Of a DNA stretch of 64,000 bases, positions 7,811-15,964 are shown piece by piece; within the stretch, counting starts at the first letter, position 1, and every line of letters begins with the position of its first letter. Source of the stretch: Streptomyces lydicus. GTDB lineage: Bacteria > Actinomycetota > Actinomycetes > Streptomycetales > Streptomycetaceae. A model generated the notes under the pieces. The model ran no database searches. It was not told the DNA's origin and saw only the letters and a program-made list of their open reading frames with translations. A program made the position numbers and the translations under genes. Location of the stretch: positions 3,906,001 to 3,970,000 of the forward strand of contig NZ_RDTE01000003.1 in NCBI RefSeq assembly GCF_004125265.1, in the 5' to 3' direction.

Positions 7811-8920
7811 ATGGCCAACGTCATCGACATCACCGGGCTGCCGCCGGAGCGCGTCGTCTTCTCCCCTTCGCCGCTGGCGGAGCTGGGCGCCGCGCTGCAT
7901 GCGCTCTCCGAGCCGAGCCACCACCCCGGGCTGCACGGCTGGGTCACCGCCACCAACGCGGCGCTGAAGACCGACCTGGCCGACCGGCTGTGCGAGGCGG
8001 ACTTCCTGTGGCGGTCCTCCCGTGCCGACATCCTGCTGCCGGCCCGTCCCGGGGCGACGCTGGCCGCGGAGCTGGACGAGCTGGACAGGATCGACGACGA
8101 GCGGTTCGTGGCCGCCGCGTTCGAGATCACCTGTTCGCCGAGCTACACCTCCGCCACGCCCTCGCCCCTCGTCGACGCGGGCGAGCGGGCGCGGGTACGG
8201 GAGATGGCCGCCGCGCGCGGTCCGCGGCAGGCGGCCTTCACCGACCGGATGCTCACCGACCCCGACGGCCTGCGGGTTTGGCTGCGCCGCCTGTTCGAGG
8301 ACTGCGAGGAGGCGTTCTTCGGGGACATCTGGCGGCGGGTGGGTATCCAGCTGGCGGCGGATGCCCGGCACAAGACCGAACTGCTGCGTCACAAGGGCCT
8401 GGCCGAGACGCTGTCCGCGACGTCGAGGGCGCTGTCCCTGGAGAGTGCGCAGGACGGCAGCGGCGGTACCCGCATCCTGGTCGACAAGCTGGCCCGGGGA
8501 CGTACGACGGCGTTCTCCAGGCCCGAGGATCCGGGCGTCACCTTCCTGCCGACGTCGTTCGGCTGGCCGCATCTGCTGTTCGGCCACGCCCCGGGCTGGC
8601 GCCCCGTGCTCCAGTACCCGGTCGCCGACCGGGAGTTGCCGGCGCCGGCCGGGCTGGAACTCGTCCAGCAGCGGCTGGAGGCGCTGGCCCACCCGATGCG
8701 GATGCAGCTGTGCCGGACGCTGTCACGGGGGCCGCATACGACCGGAGAGCTGGCGCACGCGTTCGGGATCACGTCACCGGAGGTCTCACGGCATATCGCC
8801 ACGCTGAAGAAGGCCGGGCTGATCCAGACGCGGCGTCGCGGGCGCTATGTGCTGCACCAGTTGGACCTCCAGTTGGTGGCCCGGCTGGGCAGCGACTTCC
8901 TTGAAGGCGTGCTGCGTTGA
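7811..8920 (+). CDS. ArsR-family regulator with large N-terminal DUF5937-type domain
   Basis: The C-terminal 85 residues form an ArsR winged helix: LEALAHPMRMQLCRTL, TTGELAHAFGITSPEVSRHI and LKKAGLIQTRRRGRYVLHQL. The first 270 or so residues match the DUF5937 sensor region seen in large actinobacterial ArsR proteins. No Cys-based metal site is visible, so the ligand is probably not a metal ion. At 369 aa it is about three times the size of classical ArsR. The palindrome 36 nt upstream of the start suggests autoregulation. Confidence 0.85.
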   Translation: MANVIDITGLPPERVVFSPSPLAELGAALHALSEPSHHPGLHGWVTATNAALKTDLADRLCEADFLWRSSRADILLPARPGATLAAELDELDRIDDERFVAAAFEITCSPSYTSATPSPLVDAGERARVREMAAARGPRQAAFTDRMLTDPDGLRVWLRRLFEDCEEAFFGDIWRRVGIQLAADARHKTELLRHKGLAETLSATSRALSLESAQDGSGGTRILVDKLARGRTTAFSRPEDPGVTFLPTSFGWPHLLFGHAPGWRPVLQYPVADRELPAPAGLELVQQRLEALAHPMRMQLCRTLSRGPHTTGELAHAFGITSPEVSRHIATLKKAGLIQTRRRGRYVLHQLDLQLVARLGSDFLEGVLR

Positions 8921-8992
8921 CGGCGGTCCGGCACCCCCGCCGGCTCCTCCCGGAGGAGGGCAGAGCGCGCTGAGGCGCCTGCCACCCGCCCT

Positions 8993-9069
8993 CGCCGCGC
9001 GCTCCTGCCACGCCCCGTGCCGCGCGCGCTCCCGCTACGCCCCGGCGCCGCGCGCTCCTGCTACGCCCC
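8993..9069. repeat. Three tandem ~25-bp repeats running into a response-regulator stop codon
   Basis: Three imperfect copies of ccgcgcgctcctgctacgcc-type sequence occur at about 8993-9019, 9020-9045 and 9046-9069. The last contains the TAG stop of the minus-strand response regulator (9061-9063). The other copies carry the same stop-containing segment in the downstream gap, so the 3' end of the gene has been duplicated outwards. Confidence 0.7.
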
Positions 9070-9753
9070 CGCTCCTCCCGCTCCCCCCGCCCGCACCAGC
9101 CCCGTCTCATACGCGAGTACCACCGCCTGGACCCGGTCCCGCAGGCCCAACTTGGCGAGGATGCGGCCCACATGGGTTTTGACGGTGGCCTCCGAGAGCA
9201 CCAGCCGTGCCGCGATCTCGCCGTTGGACAGGCCCTGGGCGACCAGCAGCAGCACCTCGCGCTCGCGCTCCGTCAGCCGCTCCAGCTCGGGCCGGGCCGG
9301 CTCGGCGGAGGTGGCGGGCAGCATGGGGGTGAAGCGGTCGAGGAGCCGGCGGGTGGTGGACGGGGCGACGACCGCGTCGCCGCTCTCCACCGCCCGGATC
9401 GCGGCGAGCAGGTCACCGGGCGGGACGTCCTTGAGCATAAAGCCGCTGGCCCCGGCCTTCAGCGCGGAGAAGGCGTATTCGTCGAGGTCGAAGGTGGTCA
9501 GGATGAGGACCTTCGGGGCGCCCGCCTTCTGCCCGCCCTGGCAGATCCGGCGGGTGGCCTCCACCCCGTCCAGATGCGGCATCCGGACGTCCATGAGGAT
9601 CACGTCGACCTGGGTGGCGCGCAGCACCTCCAGGGCTTCCACACCGTTCCCCGCCTCCGCGACGACCTCCATGTCGGGCTGTGCGGCCAGCACCATCCGG
9701 AAACCGGTGCGCAGCAGCACCTGGTCGTCGACGAGCATCACACGGATGGTCAT
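9061..9753 (-). CDS. NarL/LuxR-type response regulator
   Basis: The receiver domain begins MTIRVMLVDDQVLLRTGF with acidic residues D9-D10, phospho-acceptor Asp 55 (VILMDVRMPHLDG) and the conserved Lys in GFMLKDV. A LuxR-type helix-turn-helix follows (LTEREREVLLLVAQGLSNGE, SEATVKTHVGRILAKLGLRD). At 230 aa the length is normal. I chose ATG 9753 because homologues start MTIRVMLVDD and GAAAGGA lies upstream; a longer frame to 9882 lacks receiver-like sequence. It is downstream of its histidine kinase and forms a two-component pair. The stimulus is unknown. Confidence 0.93.
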   Translation of the reverse strand: MTIRVMLVDDQVLLRTGFRMVLAAQPDMEVVAEAGNGVEALEVLRATQVDVILMDVRMPHLDGVEATRRICQGGQKAGAPKVLILTTFDLDEYAFSALKAGASGFMLKDVPPGDLLAAIRAVESGDAVVAPSTTRRLLDRFTPMLPATSAEPARPELERLTEREREVLLLVAQGLSNGEIAARLVLSEATVKTHVGRILAKLGLRDRVQAVVLAYETGLVRAGGAGGAGA

Positions 9754-9878
9754 GGGCAGGGGGTCCTTTCGTACAGGAATGGAGGCCGAGCGTACGGGGT
9801 GAAGAGCGGCGGGCCGGACTCCCGGGTGAGCGTCGCCGGGCCGGCCGGCCGCGGCGACCGGTCCGGTCGTCATCCCGC

Positions 9879-11102
9879 TCACCGCACCGGTTTGAGCGGC
9901 AGGACGGCGCTGACCCGGAAGCCGCCCCCCGGCCGCGGTCCGGCAGCCAGGGTGCCGCCGACCATGCCGACCCGCTCGCGCATCCCGATCAGGCCGTGGC
10001 CGAGGCCGTCCGCCCCGCCCTCCTCGTAGAGCTCGCGCTGCGCGCCCCGTCCGTCGTCCTCGATGAGCAGATCTAGATCGTCGTCCCGGTAAGAGAGGCG
10101 GACGGTGGCGCCGACGGCGGGGCCGCCGTGTTTGCGGGTGTTGGTGAGGGCTTCCTGGACGATGCGGTAGGCGGTGAGTTCGACGCTGCTGGGCAGCTCC
10201 CTCGCCTCGCCCTCGACCTGGAAGTCAACCGGCAGCCCCGCGCCGCGGACCTGCTCCATGAGGTCGCTGAGCTGGTCCACGCCGGGCTGGGGGACGTATT
10301 CGCCGCCCTCGGGCTGTTCGCCGGTGCGCAGGACGCCCAGCAACCGGCGCATCTCGGCCAGCGCCTGGCGTCCGGTGCCGGAGATCGTCTCCAGGGCCTG
10401 CCGGGTCTGCTCCGGCGCGGCATCGAGGACGTAGGCGGCGCCGTCGGCCTGGACGACCATCACCGAGACGTTGTGGGCGACGACATCGTGGAGTTCCCGG
10501 GCGATACGGGCGCGCTCGGCCGCGACCGCGATCCGGGACTGGGCCTCGCGCTCCTTCTCCAGCCGGGCGGCCTTCTCCTCCAGTTGCGCCCAGTAGGCGC
10601 GGCGGGTGCGCATGGAGTCGCCGAGCACCCAGGCCAGGACGAAGGGCACGGTGAACAGCGCGGTGCCGAACAGGCTGTGGCCTATCGTCTGCGCGCCGAA
10701 GGCGTCATTGAAGCGAATGGTGGAGAGGGCGGGACCGACGAGGGCGCCGACGAGGGCGCAGCGGGAGGCCCAGCGGGGGACGGCGGGTGCCGACGCGACG
10801 GTGTAGGCGATCACGAACATCGCGAAGTCGGCGGGAACGATCTGGACACCGGTGATCAGCTGGCCGACGCCGATGGCCGCCGTGAGCAGCAGCATGTGCA
10901 CCGGGGCCTTGCGGCGCAGCGCGAGGACGAGGCACAGGCCGACCGAGAAGATCACGCCGAAGATCTGGTGGCTGCCCTCCTCGGTCCGTGCCCACAGGCC
11001 GCTGAACCCGAGCAGGGGGACGGCCCAGAAGGTGTCCACTCCCGTCGGGTGCCTGCGGAGGAAGTCATAGAGGCGCTGCACGTAACCCAGCGTAGGCACC
11101 AC
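9879..11102 (-). CDS. Membrane sensor histidine kinase (HisKA_3 type)
   Basis: The N-terminal half has about four to six membrane segments (roughly residues 25-160). A linker coiled coil (EEKAARLEKEREAQSR) follows, then the dimerisation/phosphoacceptor box ARIARELHDVVAHNVSVMVV with His about 205. The HATPase domain carries ALTNTRKHG (N box), EDDGRG and GHGLIGMRERV. This is the NarX/DesK-like class that pairs with NarL-type regulators, as in the gene just downstream. The start is uncertain: GTG 11102 gives 407 aa, while GTG 11081 (VQRLYDFLRRHP) matches how I remember homologues starting. Neither has a strong ribosome site. Confidence 0.9.
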   Translation of the reverse strand: MVPTLGYVQRLYDFLRRHPTGVDTFWAVPLLGFSGLWARTEEGSHQIFGVIFSVGLCLVLALRRKAPVHMLLLTAAIGVGQLITGVQIVPADFAMFVIAYTVASAPAVPRWASRCALVGALVGPALSTIRFNDAFGAQTIGHSLFGTALFTVPFVLAWVLGDSMRTRRAYWAQLEEKAARLEKEREAQSRIAVAAERARIARELHDVVAHNVSVMVVQADGAAYVLDAAPEQTRQALETISGTGRQALAEMRRLLGVLRTGEQPEGGEYVPQPGVDQLSDLMEQVRGAGLPVDFQVEGEARELPSSVELTAYRIVQEALTNTRKHGGPAVGATVRLSYRDDDLDLLIEDDGRGAQRELYEEGGADGLGHGLIGMRERVGMVGGTLAAGPRPGGGFRVSAVLPLKPVR

Positions 11103-11253
11103 GCATACGTGTACGAGTCAACCGGAGGAGCGATCCTGCGCGCCGGGCCTACTCCCCAAGGTGGAGACTCCCTGCGCCGAATGTGTGGGAAGGGGGACGG
11201 ACCGGGTACCAGCCCGTCCGCGCGGGGCAGCGCCCGCCCGTACCGTGGGGCGG

Positions 11254-12300
11254 GTGACGAACGAGTGGTGCGGGTGGCGCGAGGCCACGGAACGGGCGCT
11301 GTACGGTCCCGGCGACGGCTTCTACACGCGCCCCGGGGGCCCCGGCCCGGCCGGCCACTTCCGTACCTCCGTGCACGCCTCCCCCCTCTACGCCGAAGCC
11401 GTCGCCACCCTCCTGTGCCGGGTGGACACCGCGCTGGGCCGTCCGGACGAGCTGGCCCTGGTCGATGTGGGCGCGGGGCGCGGCGAGCTGCTGACCGGTG
11501 TGCTGGCCGCGCTGCCCGGCGAGGTGGCCGCGCGGCTGCGCCCGTGCGCGGTCGAACGCGCCGCGCGCCCCCCAGGCCTCGACCCGCGGATCGCCTGGCG
11601 CGGCGAGCTGCCCGCCCCCGACTCGGTCACCGGCCTGCTGTTCGCGAACGAATGGCTCGACAATGTGCCGGTGGATGTCGTCGAGACGGACGCGGACGGG
11701 GTGCCGTGCCGGGTTCTCGTACGCGCCGACGGCACGGAGCGGCTGGGCGATCCGGTGGACGGCGCGGATGCACAGTGGCTGGGCCGGTGGTGGGCGCCGC
11801 CGCCCGCGGGCGGAGCCGTGGACGCCCCGGATGCCGCCTCCCCCGGGCTGCGTGCCGAGATCGGCCGGCCCCGGGACGAGGCCTGGGCGCAGGCCGTCCG
11901 CACACTGCGCGCCGGGCTCGCCGTCGCCGTCGACTATGCGCACGAGCGGGGCGGCCGGCCGCCCTTCGGCACACTCACCGGCTTCCGCGACGGCCGCGAG
12001 GTGGCGCCCGTACCGGACGGGAGCTGCGACATCACGGCACATGTGGCGCTGGACGCCTGCGCCGGGCCCTCGGCGCAGCGGCTGACCCAGCGCACGGCGC
12101 TGCGCGCCCTGGGGGTGGACGGCCGCCGGCCGCCGCTCGCGATGGCCGCCGCCGACCCCGCCGGCTACGTACGGGCCCTGAGCGCGGCCGGGGCGGCGGC
12201 GGAACTGACCGATCCGGCGGGCCTCGGCGGCTTCGGCTGGCTCCTGGAGCCGGTGGGCGGAGCGTGCGCGGGCCTGCTCGGGCCGCCGGACGCCGCCTGA
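11254..12300 (+). CDS. MidA/NDUFAF7-type SAM-dependent methyltransferase
   Basis: A 348-aa class I methyltransferase of family PF02636. It has GDGFYTRP and HFRTSVHASPLYAEAVATLL (MidA N-terminal signature), VDVGAGRGELL (SAM loop) and LLFANEWLDNVPVDVV (the family's NE.LDN.PV motif). The mitochondrial homologue NDUFAF7 dimethylates an Arg of the complex I 49-kDa subunit (NDUFS2/NuoD). The next gene, 44 nt downstream, encodes a NuoD homologue, a direct match of enzyme and expected substrate. I chose GTG 11254 because the family core begins soon after; an in-frame ATG at 11161 adds 31 residues with no family resemblance. Confidence 0.85.
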   Translation: MTNEWCGWREATERALYGPGDGFYTRPGGPGPAGHFRTSVHASPLYAEAVATLLCRVDTALGRPDELALVDVGAGRGELLTGVLAALPGEVAARLRPCAVERAARPPGLDPRIAWRGELPAPDSVTGLLFANEWLDNVPVDVVETDADGVPCRVLVRADGTERLGDPVDGADAQWLGRWWAPPPAGGAVDAPDAASPGLRAEIGRPRDEAWAQAVRTLRAGLAVAVDYAHERGGRPPFGTLTGFRDGREVAPVPDGSCDITAHVALDACAGPSAQRLTQRTALRALGVDGRRPPLAMAAADPAGYVRALSAAGAAAELTDPAGLGGFGWLLEPVGGACAGLLGPPDAA

Positions 12301-12344
12301 GGGCCAGGGCGGCTCCCGCGCCGGCGTGCTGCAAGACTGTTCCC

Positions 12345-13487
12345 ATGACGGAGACGACGGTCGGCATCGGCGGCGCGGCGGAGAGCACCGACATGGTGCT
12401 GAACATCGGCCCGCAGCATCCCTCGACGCACGGCGTGCTGCGGCTGCGCCTCGTCCTGGACGGCGAGCGCATCCAGCACGCCGAGCCGGTGATCGGCTAT
12501 ATGCACCGCGGCGCCGAGAAGCTCTTCGAGGCGCGCGACTACCGCCAGATCATCATGCTCGCCAACCGGCACGACTGGCTGTCGGCGTTCTCCAACGAGC
12601 TGGGCGTGGTGCTGGCCGTCGAGCGGATGCTCGGTATGGAGGTGCCGGAGCGTGCCGTATGGCTGCGGACGCTGCTCGCCGAGCTGAACCGGGTGCTCAA
12701 CCATCTGATGTTCCTGGGCTCGTACCCCCTGGAGCTCGGCGGGATCACCCCCGTCTTCCACGCCTTCCGTGAGCGGGAGGAGCTCCAGTCCGTGATGGAG
12801 GAGATCTCCGGCGGCCGGATGCACTACATGTTCAACCGCGTCGGCGGCCTCAAGGAGGACCTGCCGGCGGGCTGGCTCGGCCGGGCCCGGCACGCCGTCG
12901 CCGAGGTGCGCTCCCGGATGGACGTCTTCGACAACCTGGTCCTGGGCAACGAGATCTTCCGCGGCCGGACCCGCGGCGTCGGGGTGCTCGCGCCGGAGAC
13001 GGTGCACGGGTACGGCGTCTCCGGGCCGATCGCCCGGGCCTCCGGTGTGGACTTCGACCTGCGGCGCGACGAGCCGTATCTGGCGTACGGGGAGCTGCAG
13101 TCCACGCTCAAGGTCGTCACCCGCGAGGAGGGCGACTGCCTGGCCCGCTTCGAATGCCTGCTGGAGCAGAGCCACAACGCGCTCGATCTCGCCGATGCCT
13201 GCCTGGACCGGATCGCACAGCTGCCGCCGGGGCCGGTCAATCAGCGGCTGCCGAAGGTGCTGAAGGCCCCCGAGGGCGCGACGTACGCCTGGACCGAGAA
13301 CCCCCTCGGCATCAACGGCTACTACCTCGTCTCCAAGGGCGACAAGACCCCCTACCGCCTCAAGCTGCGCTCGGCGTCGTTCAACAACATCCAGGCGCTG
13401 GTGGAACTGCTGCCGGGCACGCTGGTCGCCGATATGGTCGCCATCCTCGGCTCGTTCTTCTTCGTCGTCGGGGACATCGACAAGTAG
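12345..13487 (+). CDS. nuoD2: Solitary divergent NADH-quinone oxidoreductase subunit D paralogue (NuoD2)
   Basis: A 380-aa member of the complex I 49-kDa/NuoD family. It starts near VLNIGPQHPSTHGVLRLRLV and ends VADMVAILGSFFFVVGDIDK, close to the family's GDVDR end. It lacks the usual N-terminal 40-60 residues and the MEALIHHFKL helix region before the C-terminal domain. The quinone-site His is kept (His29 in STHG). The quinone-site Tyr of the RxDY motif is Trp here (NRHDWLS, Trp78), while the Arg that NDUFAF7 methylates in human NDUFS2 is present as Arg75. No NiFe-hydrogenase CxxC ligands are seen. No other nuo gene is nearby. The ATG has only a weak ribosome site, so coupling to the methyltransferase gene is likely. 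Confidence 0.88.
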   Translation: MTETTVGIGGAAESTDMVLNIGPQHPSTHGVLRLRLVLDGERIQHAEPVIGYMHRGAEKLFEARDYRQIIMLANRHDWLSAFSNELGVVLAVERMLGMEVPERAVWLRTLLAELNRVLNHLMFLGSYPLELGGITPVFHAFREREELQSVMEEISGGRMHYMFNRVGGLKEDLPAGWLGRARHAVAEVRSRMDVFDNLVLGNEIFRGRTRGVGVLAPETVHGYGVSGPIARASGVDFDLRRDEPYLAYGELQSTLKVVTREEGDCLARFECLLEQSHNALDLADACLDRIAQLPPGPVNQRLPKVLKAPEGATYAWTENPLGINGYYLVSKGDKTPYRLKLRSASFNNIQALVELLPGTLVADMVAILGSFFFVVGDIDK

Positions 13488-13543
13488 CCGGGACGGCCGC
13501 CTCTGCGCCCTGCTCGTCAGCTGCGGGCCCGGGCCTGCCGAAA

Positions 13544-13587
13544 GCCGCCCGGTCCCGGAGCGGGTGAACGCTCCGGGACCGGGCGGC
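13544..13587. terminator. Bidirectional stem-loop terminator
   Basis: A perfect 19-bp GC-rich stem (13544-13562 with 13569-13587) closes a 6-nt GGTGAA loop. It lies between the convergent nuoD2 and the coiled-coil protein gene and can serve both. No U tract is present, as is usual in Streptomyces. Confidence 0.9.
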
Positions 13588-13599
13588 CGTCAGTCCGGG

Positions 13600-14913
13600 T
13601 CAGGAAATGGCGCTGCGCAGGGAGCCGAAGGCGAACTGCTCGGTCTCGTCGTGCGCGGTCAGGTCGATGACCTCGCCGGTGCCCGCGGTCGTGGTGCCGT
13701 CGGCCTGCTCGTCCGCGTCCCCGCCGCCCGCCTGCTGCTCGTCTCGGGGCTGCCCGTCACGGGCGTTTGCGTCACGGATGTGCTCGCCATCGGCCGCGGC
13801 GCCCTCCCGGGACTGCTGCGGACGCGCGTCCGTACGGGCCGCGCGGGCCGTACGCGCCCGCGCACGGGCCGACTGTTCGGCAAGCGCCTCATCGCCGACG
13901 ACATCCGCCAGGTCGTCCTCCAGCGGCCTGGCCTGCTCCCGGGAACCGGAAGCGGTCGCATTGCCGAAGAAGTCGAAGCCGCCCTGCGCGCGGGATGCGG
14001 CGGGGCGGGACGGGGCGAGGGCGGCGGCGGTGGCCGGGACCGGGCGGAGCGCGGGTCCGGGGGCGGCGGCCGTACGGGCTGGTGCGTCGCCCGTGCGCGG
14101 TGCGGCGGCCGCCGGCGGGTTCCCCCGGCCGTTCTCACCGTCCCGGCCCTCCCCGGCCTCGCGTGACCGGGTGGTGGCGGCCCCTTCAAAACCGGCACCG
14201 GCGCCGTCCCGCGCCAGGCGTGCGGCCTTCTGCGCGGTGCGCTGCCGGGCGGCGTTGCGGGCCAGCTGACGCAGCGCCCGGTCGGCCTCGGCGAAGGTCG
14301 CGGTGGCCCGGACCGGGGATGCCGCCGGGTTCTGGCCGTCGCCGTTCGCGGCGGCCTCGCGCCGGACCGGGAACGAAGCCGTCGAGGTCTCCCCCGTCCG
14401 GACGAAGTCGAGCGCGCGGGGCAGAGCGGCGGCGGCCGGCAGCGCCTTGGCGGGGGCGGCGGCCTCGATGGCGAGCAGCCGGCGGCCCTCCAGTGCGCTG
14501 GCCCGCTCGGTCTCGGCGGTGGCGTAACGGCGCAGCAGGTCGGCGTGTTCGGTGCGCAGCCGGGCCAATTCGGCGCGCTTCGCACGGAGTTTGGCGTCCA
14601 GGGCGGCGCGGCGCTCGCGGGATTCCTCCACATCCGTTTCGAGTTCGGCTATCCGCTCCTCGGTGCGCCACTCGTCGCGCACCCGGGCGCGGTCCAGTTC
14701 GGCGACCCGTCGGCCGGCCGTACGGTCCCAGGTCCGCAGGAGGACGGCGCCGGTGAGGGCGGCGGCCGCCGCGCCGGCGGCGAGCACCCGTTGCACCAGA
14801 TCGTCGCCGACACACCACGCGCCCGCGGCGCAGGCTATTGACGCACCGGCGACCGTCGCGGGAGGAAGCAGCCGGTGGAGGGGTGGTGATTGGCGGTGGC
14901 GTCCTCGTGGCAT
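13600..14913 (-). CDS. Membrane-anchored coiled-coil protein with long disordered Ala/Arg tail
   Basis: From ATG 14913 the protein is 437 aa. A short Arg/His-rich N-terminus is followed by two hydrophobic segments (ATVAGASIACAAGAWCV and VLAAGAAAAALTGAVLL). A heptad-rich coiled coil comes next (about residues 70-160, e.g. ERIAELETDVEESRERRAAL). The last 250 residues are Ala/Arg/Pro-rich and probably disordered, ending in an acidic patch before AFGSLRSAIS. I do not recognise a catalytic domain. No ribosome site is evident before 14913, and an in-frame extension to 15063 exists. It is probably a Streptomyces-specific cell-envelope protein; function unknown. Confidence 0.6.
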   Translation of the reverse strand: MPRGRHRQSPPLHRLLPPATVAGASIACAAGAWCVGDDLVQRVLAAGAAAAALTGAVLLRTWDRTAGRRVAELDRARVRDEWRTEERIAELETDVEESRERRAALDAKLRAKRAELARLRTEHADLLRRYATAETERASALEGRRLLAIEAAAPAKALPAAAALPRALDFVRTGETSTASFPVRREAAANGDGQNPAASPVRATATFAEADRALRQLARNAARQRTAQKAARLARDGAGAGFEGAATTRSREAGEGRDGENGRGNPPAAAAPRTGDAPARTAAAPGPALRPVPATAAALAPSRPAASRAQGGFDFFGNATASGSREQARPLEDDLADVVGDEALAEQSARARARTARAARTDARPQQSREGAAADGEHIRDANARDGQPRDEQQAGGGDADEQADGTTTAGTGEVIDLTAHDETEQFAFGSLRSAIS

Positions 14914-15343
14914 GGCCAGAAACTTACCGTGCGTGCGGGATCTATGGGGCCGTGCACACGAATCCGTTTCCCGCTGGTTACTTCTCGACCAGATCTTGGA
15001 CTCCGCGTCAGCCGGTGCGGCATCCGCGGGCTCGGGTCGTTCGGCATCGGCCTTGCGGTTCAAGGGTGATCAGGTCTTCGGCCGTCAGCGTCCGCGTGGG
15101 CTTCCACAGGACCTTCACCGTCTTGCCGGGGGCGCCACCGTCTCGCCCGGACCGGTTCATTCAGCGCGCATGGGCCAGGGGCTGAACCCGCGTGCGGTAA
15201 CCGGCACCGGCCATGACCCGGGATCAGATCCCGGCGGGCACAGGAGGTGCGGACACACCGATCACACCGATCACACCGACCGCACCGACCGCACCAACCT
15301 CAGGCCGCACCGGCCTCAGGCCGCTGCGGCGACCCCGCCGGCC
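14914..15343. other. 430-bp gap with short repeats, no gene seen
   Basis: I find no credible coding region. Towards the right it contains CCGGGATCAGATCCCGG (7-bp arms, about 15218-15234). It also holds five 9-bp units of cacaccgat/cgcaccgac type at 15254-15298, just downstream of the DUF3180 gene. The left part should contain the promoter of the coiled-coil protein gene. Confidence 0.5.
15254..15298. repeat. 9-bp tandem repeat, five units
   Basis: Units are cacaccgat, cacaccgat, cacaccgac, cgcaccgac and cgcaccaac. They lie downstream of the DUF3180 gene stop in non-coding sequence. This is a period-9 repeat like the one at 61.8 kb but with a different unit. Confidence 0.8.
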
Positions 15344-15841
15344 TCACACCGACACATCGGCTCCGCCGTTCCCGTTCCCGTTGCCCTCGTCCTCCGGGAG
15401 CTTGCACACCCGCTCCAGGAAGATCGCGGCGGCGACCACCGCCGCCCCGGCGGCCACCGACAGACCGGCGTAGATCGCCTGGTCCCGGCGCGGCACCGCA
15501 TCGAGGCCGGTGGTCAGCAAAAACACGCCGACGCCGCCGTACAGCCCCGCGACCAGCGAGGCCACCAGCGCGCTCGCCTGGCCGAAGACCACCGCACGGG
15601 CGGCCACCAGCGGATCGACGCCCTTGGCGCCCGGCCGACGCTCGCGCTGCGCGCGCAGCCGCGCCCGGAGCGCGAACGCGGTGGCGGCGAGCACCGCGGC
15701 GATCAGCGCCAGCACGATCGGCGCGGCCACCGGGACACTGGGGAGGGTGCCGAGGGAGTCCCACAGCCGGGCGCCTCCCCATGCCAGCACCCCGGCCGCC
15801 AGAAACAGCCCGACCAGCACCTTGATGTGTAGCTGCTTCAC
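15344..15841 (-). CDS. DUF3180 membrane protein
   Basis: A 165-aa protein with four hydrophobic segments (around VLVGLFLAAGVLAWGGARLW, AAPIVLALIAAVLAATAFAL, GLYGGVGVFLL and IYAGLSVAAGAAVVAAAIFL). It is the typical actinobacterial DUF3180 protein encoded downstream of folK, and the function is unknown. I chose GTG 15841 (VKQLHIKVLVG), with a GAGGGG ribosome site about 10 nt upstream, over a longer frame to 15955. It is the last gene of the folP-folB-folK run. Confidence 0.85.
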   Translation of the reverse strand: MKQLHIKVLVGLFLAAGVLAWGGARLWDSLGTLPSVPVAAPIVLALIAAVLAATAFALRARLRAQRERRPGAKGVDPLVAARAVVFGQASALVASLVAGLYGGVGVFLLTTGLDAVPRRDQAIYAGLSVAAGAAVVAAAIFLERVCKLPEDEGNGNGNGGADVSV

Positions 15842-15964
15842 CGAGCGATCGCCCCTCGCGCCGTCATGACCATCCCTGCCGAGGCGACCGTTCCTGCCGT
15901 GATGGCCGCCTTGTCCGTCCCGTACGCATGCATCCCGCAGGGAACCGACCCGCAACCCTAACGG

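Noticed and set aside
10128..13487. An 1119-codon open frame on the plus strand ending in NuoD2
   Set aside because: Only the part from 12345 is NuoD-like. The upstream part runs antisense through the histidine kinase and in another frame through the methyltransferase, which both have clear domain content. It is a by-product of high GC.
13487..13487. NuoD2 as a [NiFe]-hydrogenase large subunit
   Set aside because: The CxxC pairs that bind nickel are absent at both ends; the C-terminus ends in GDIDK like NuoD.
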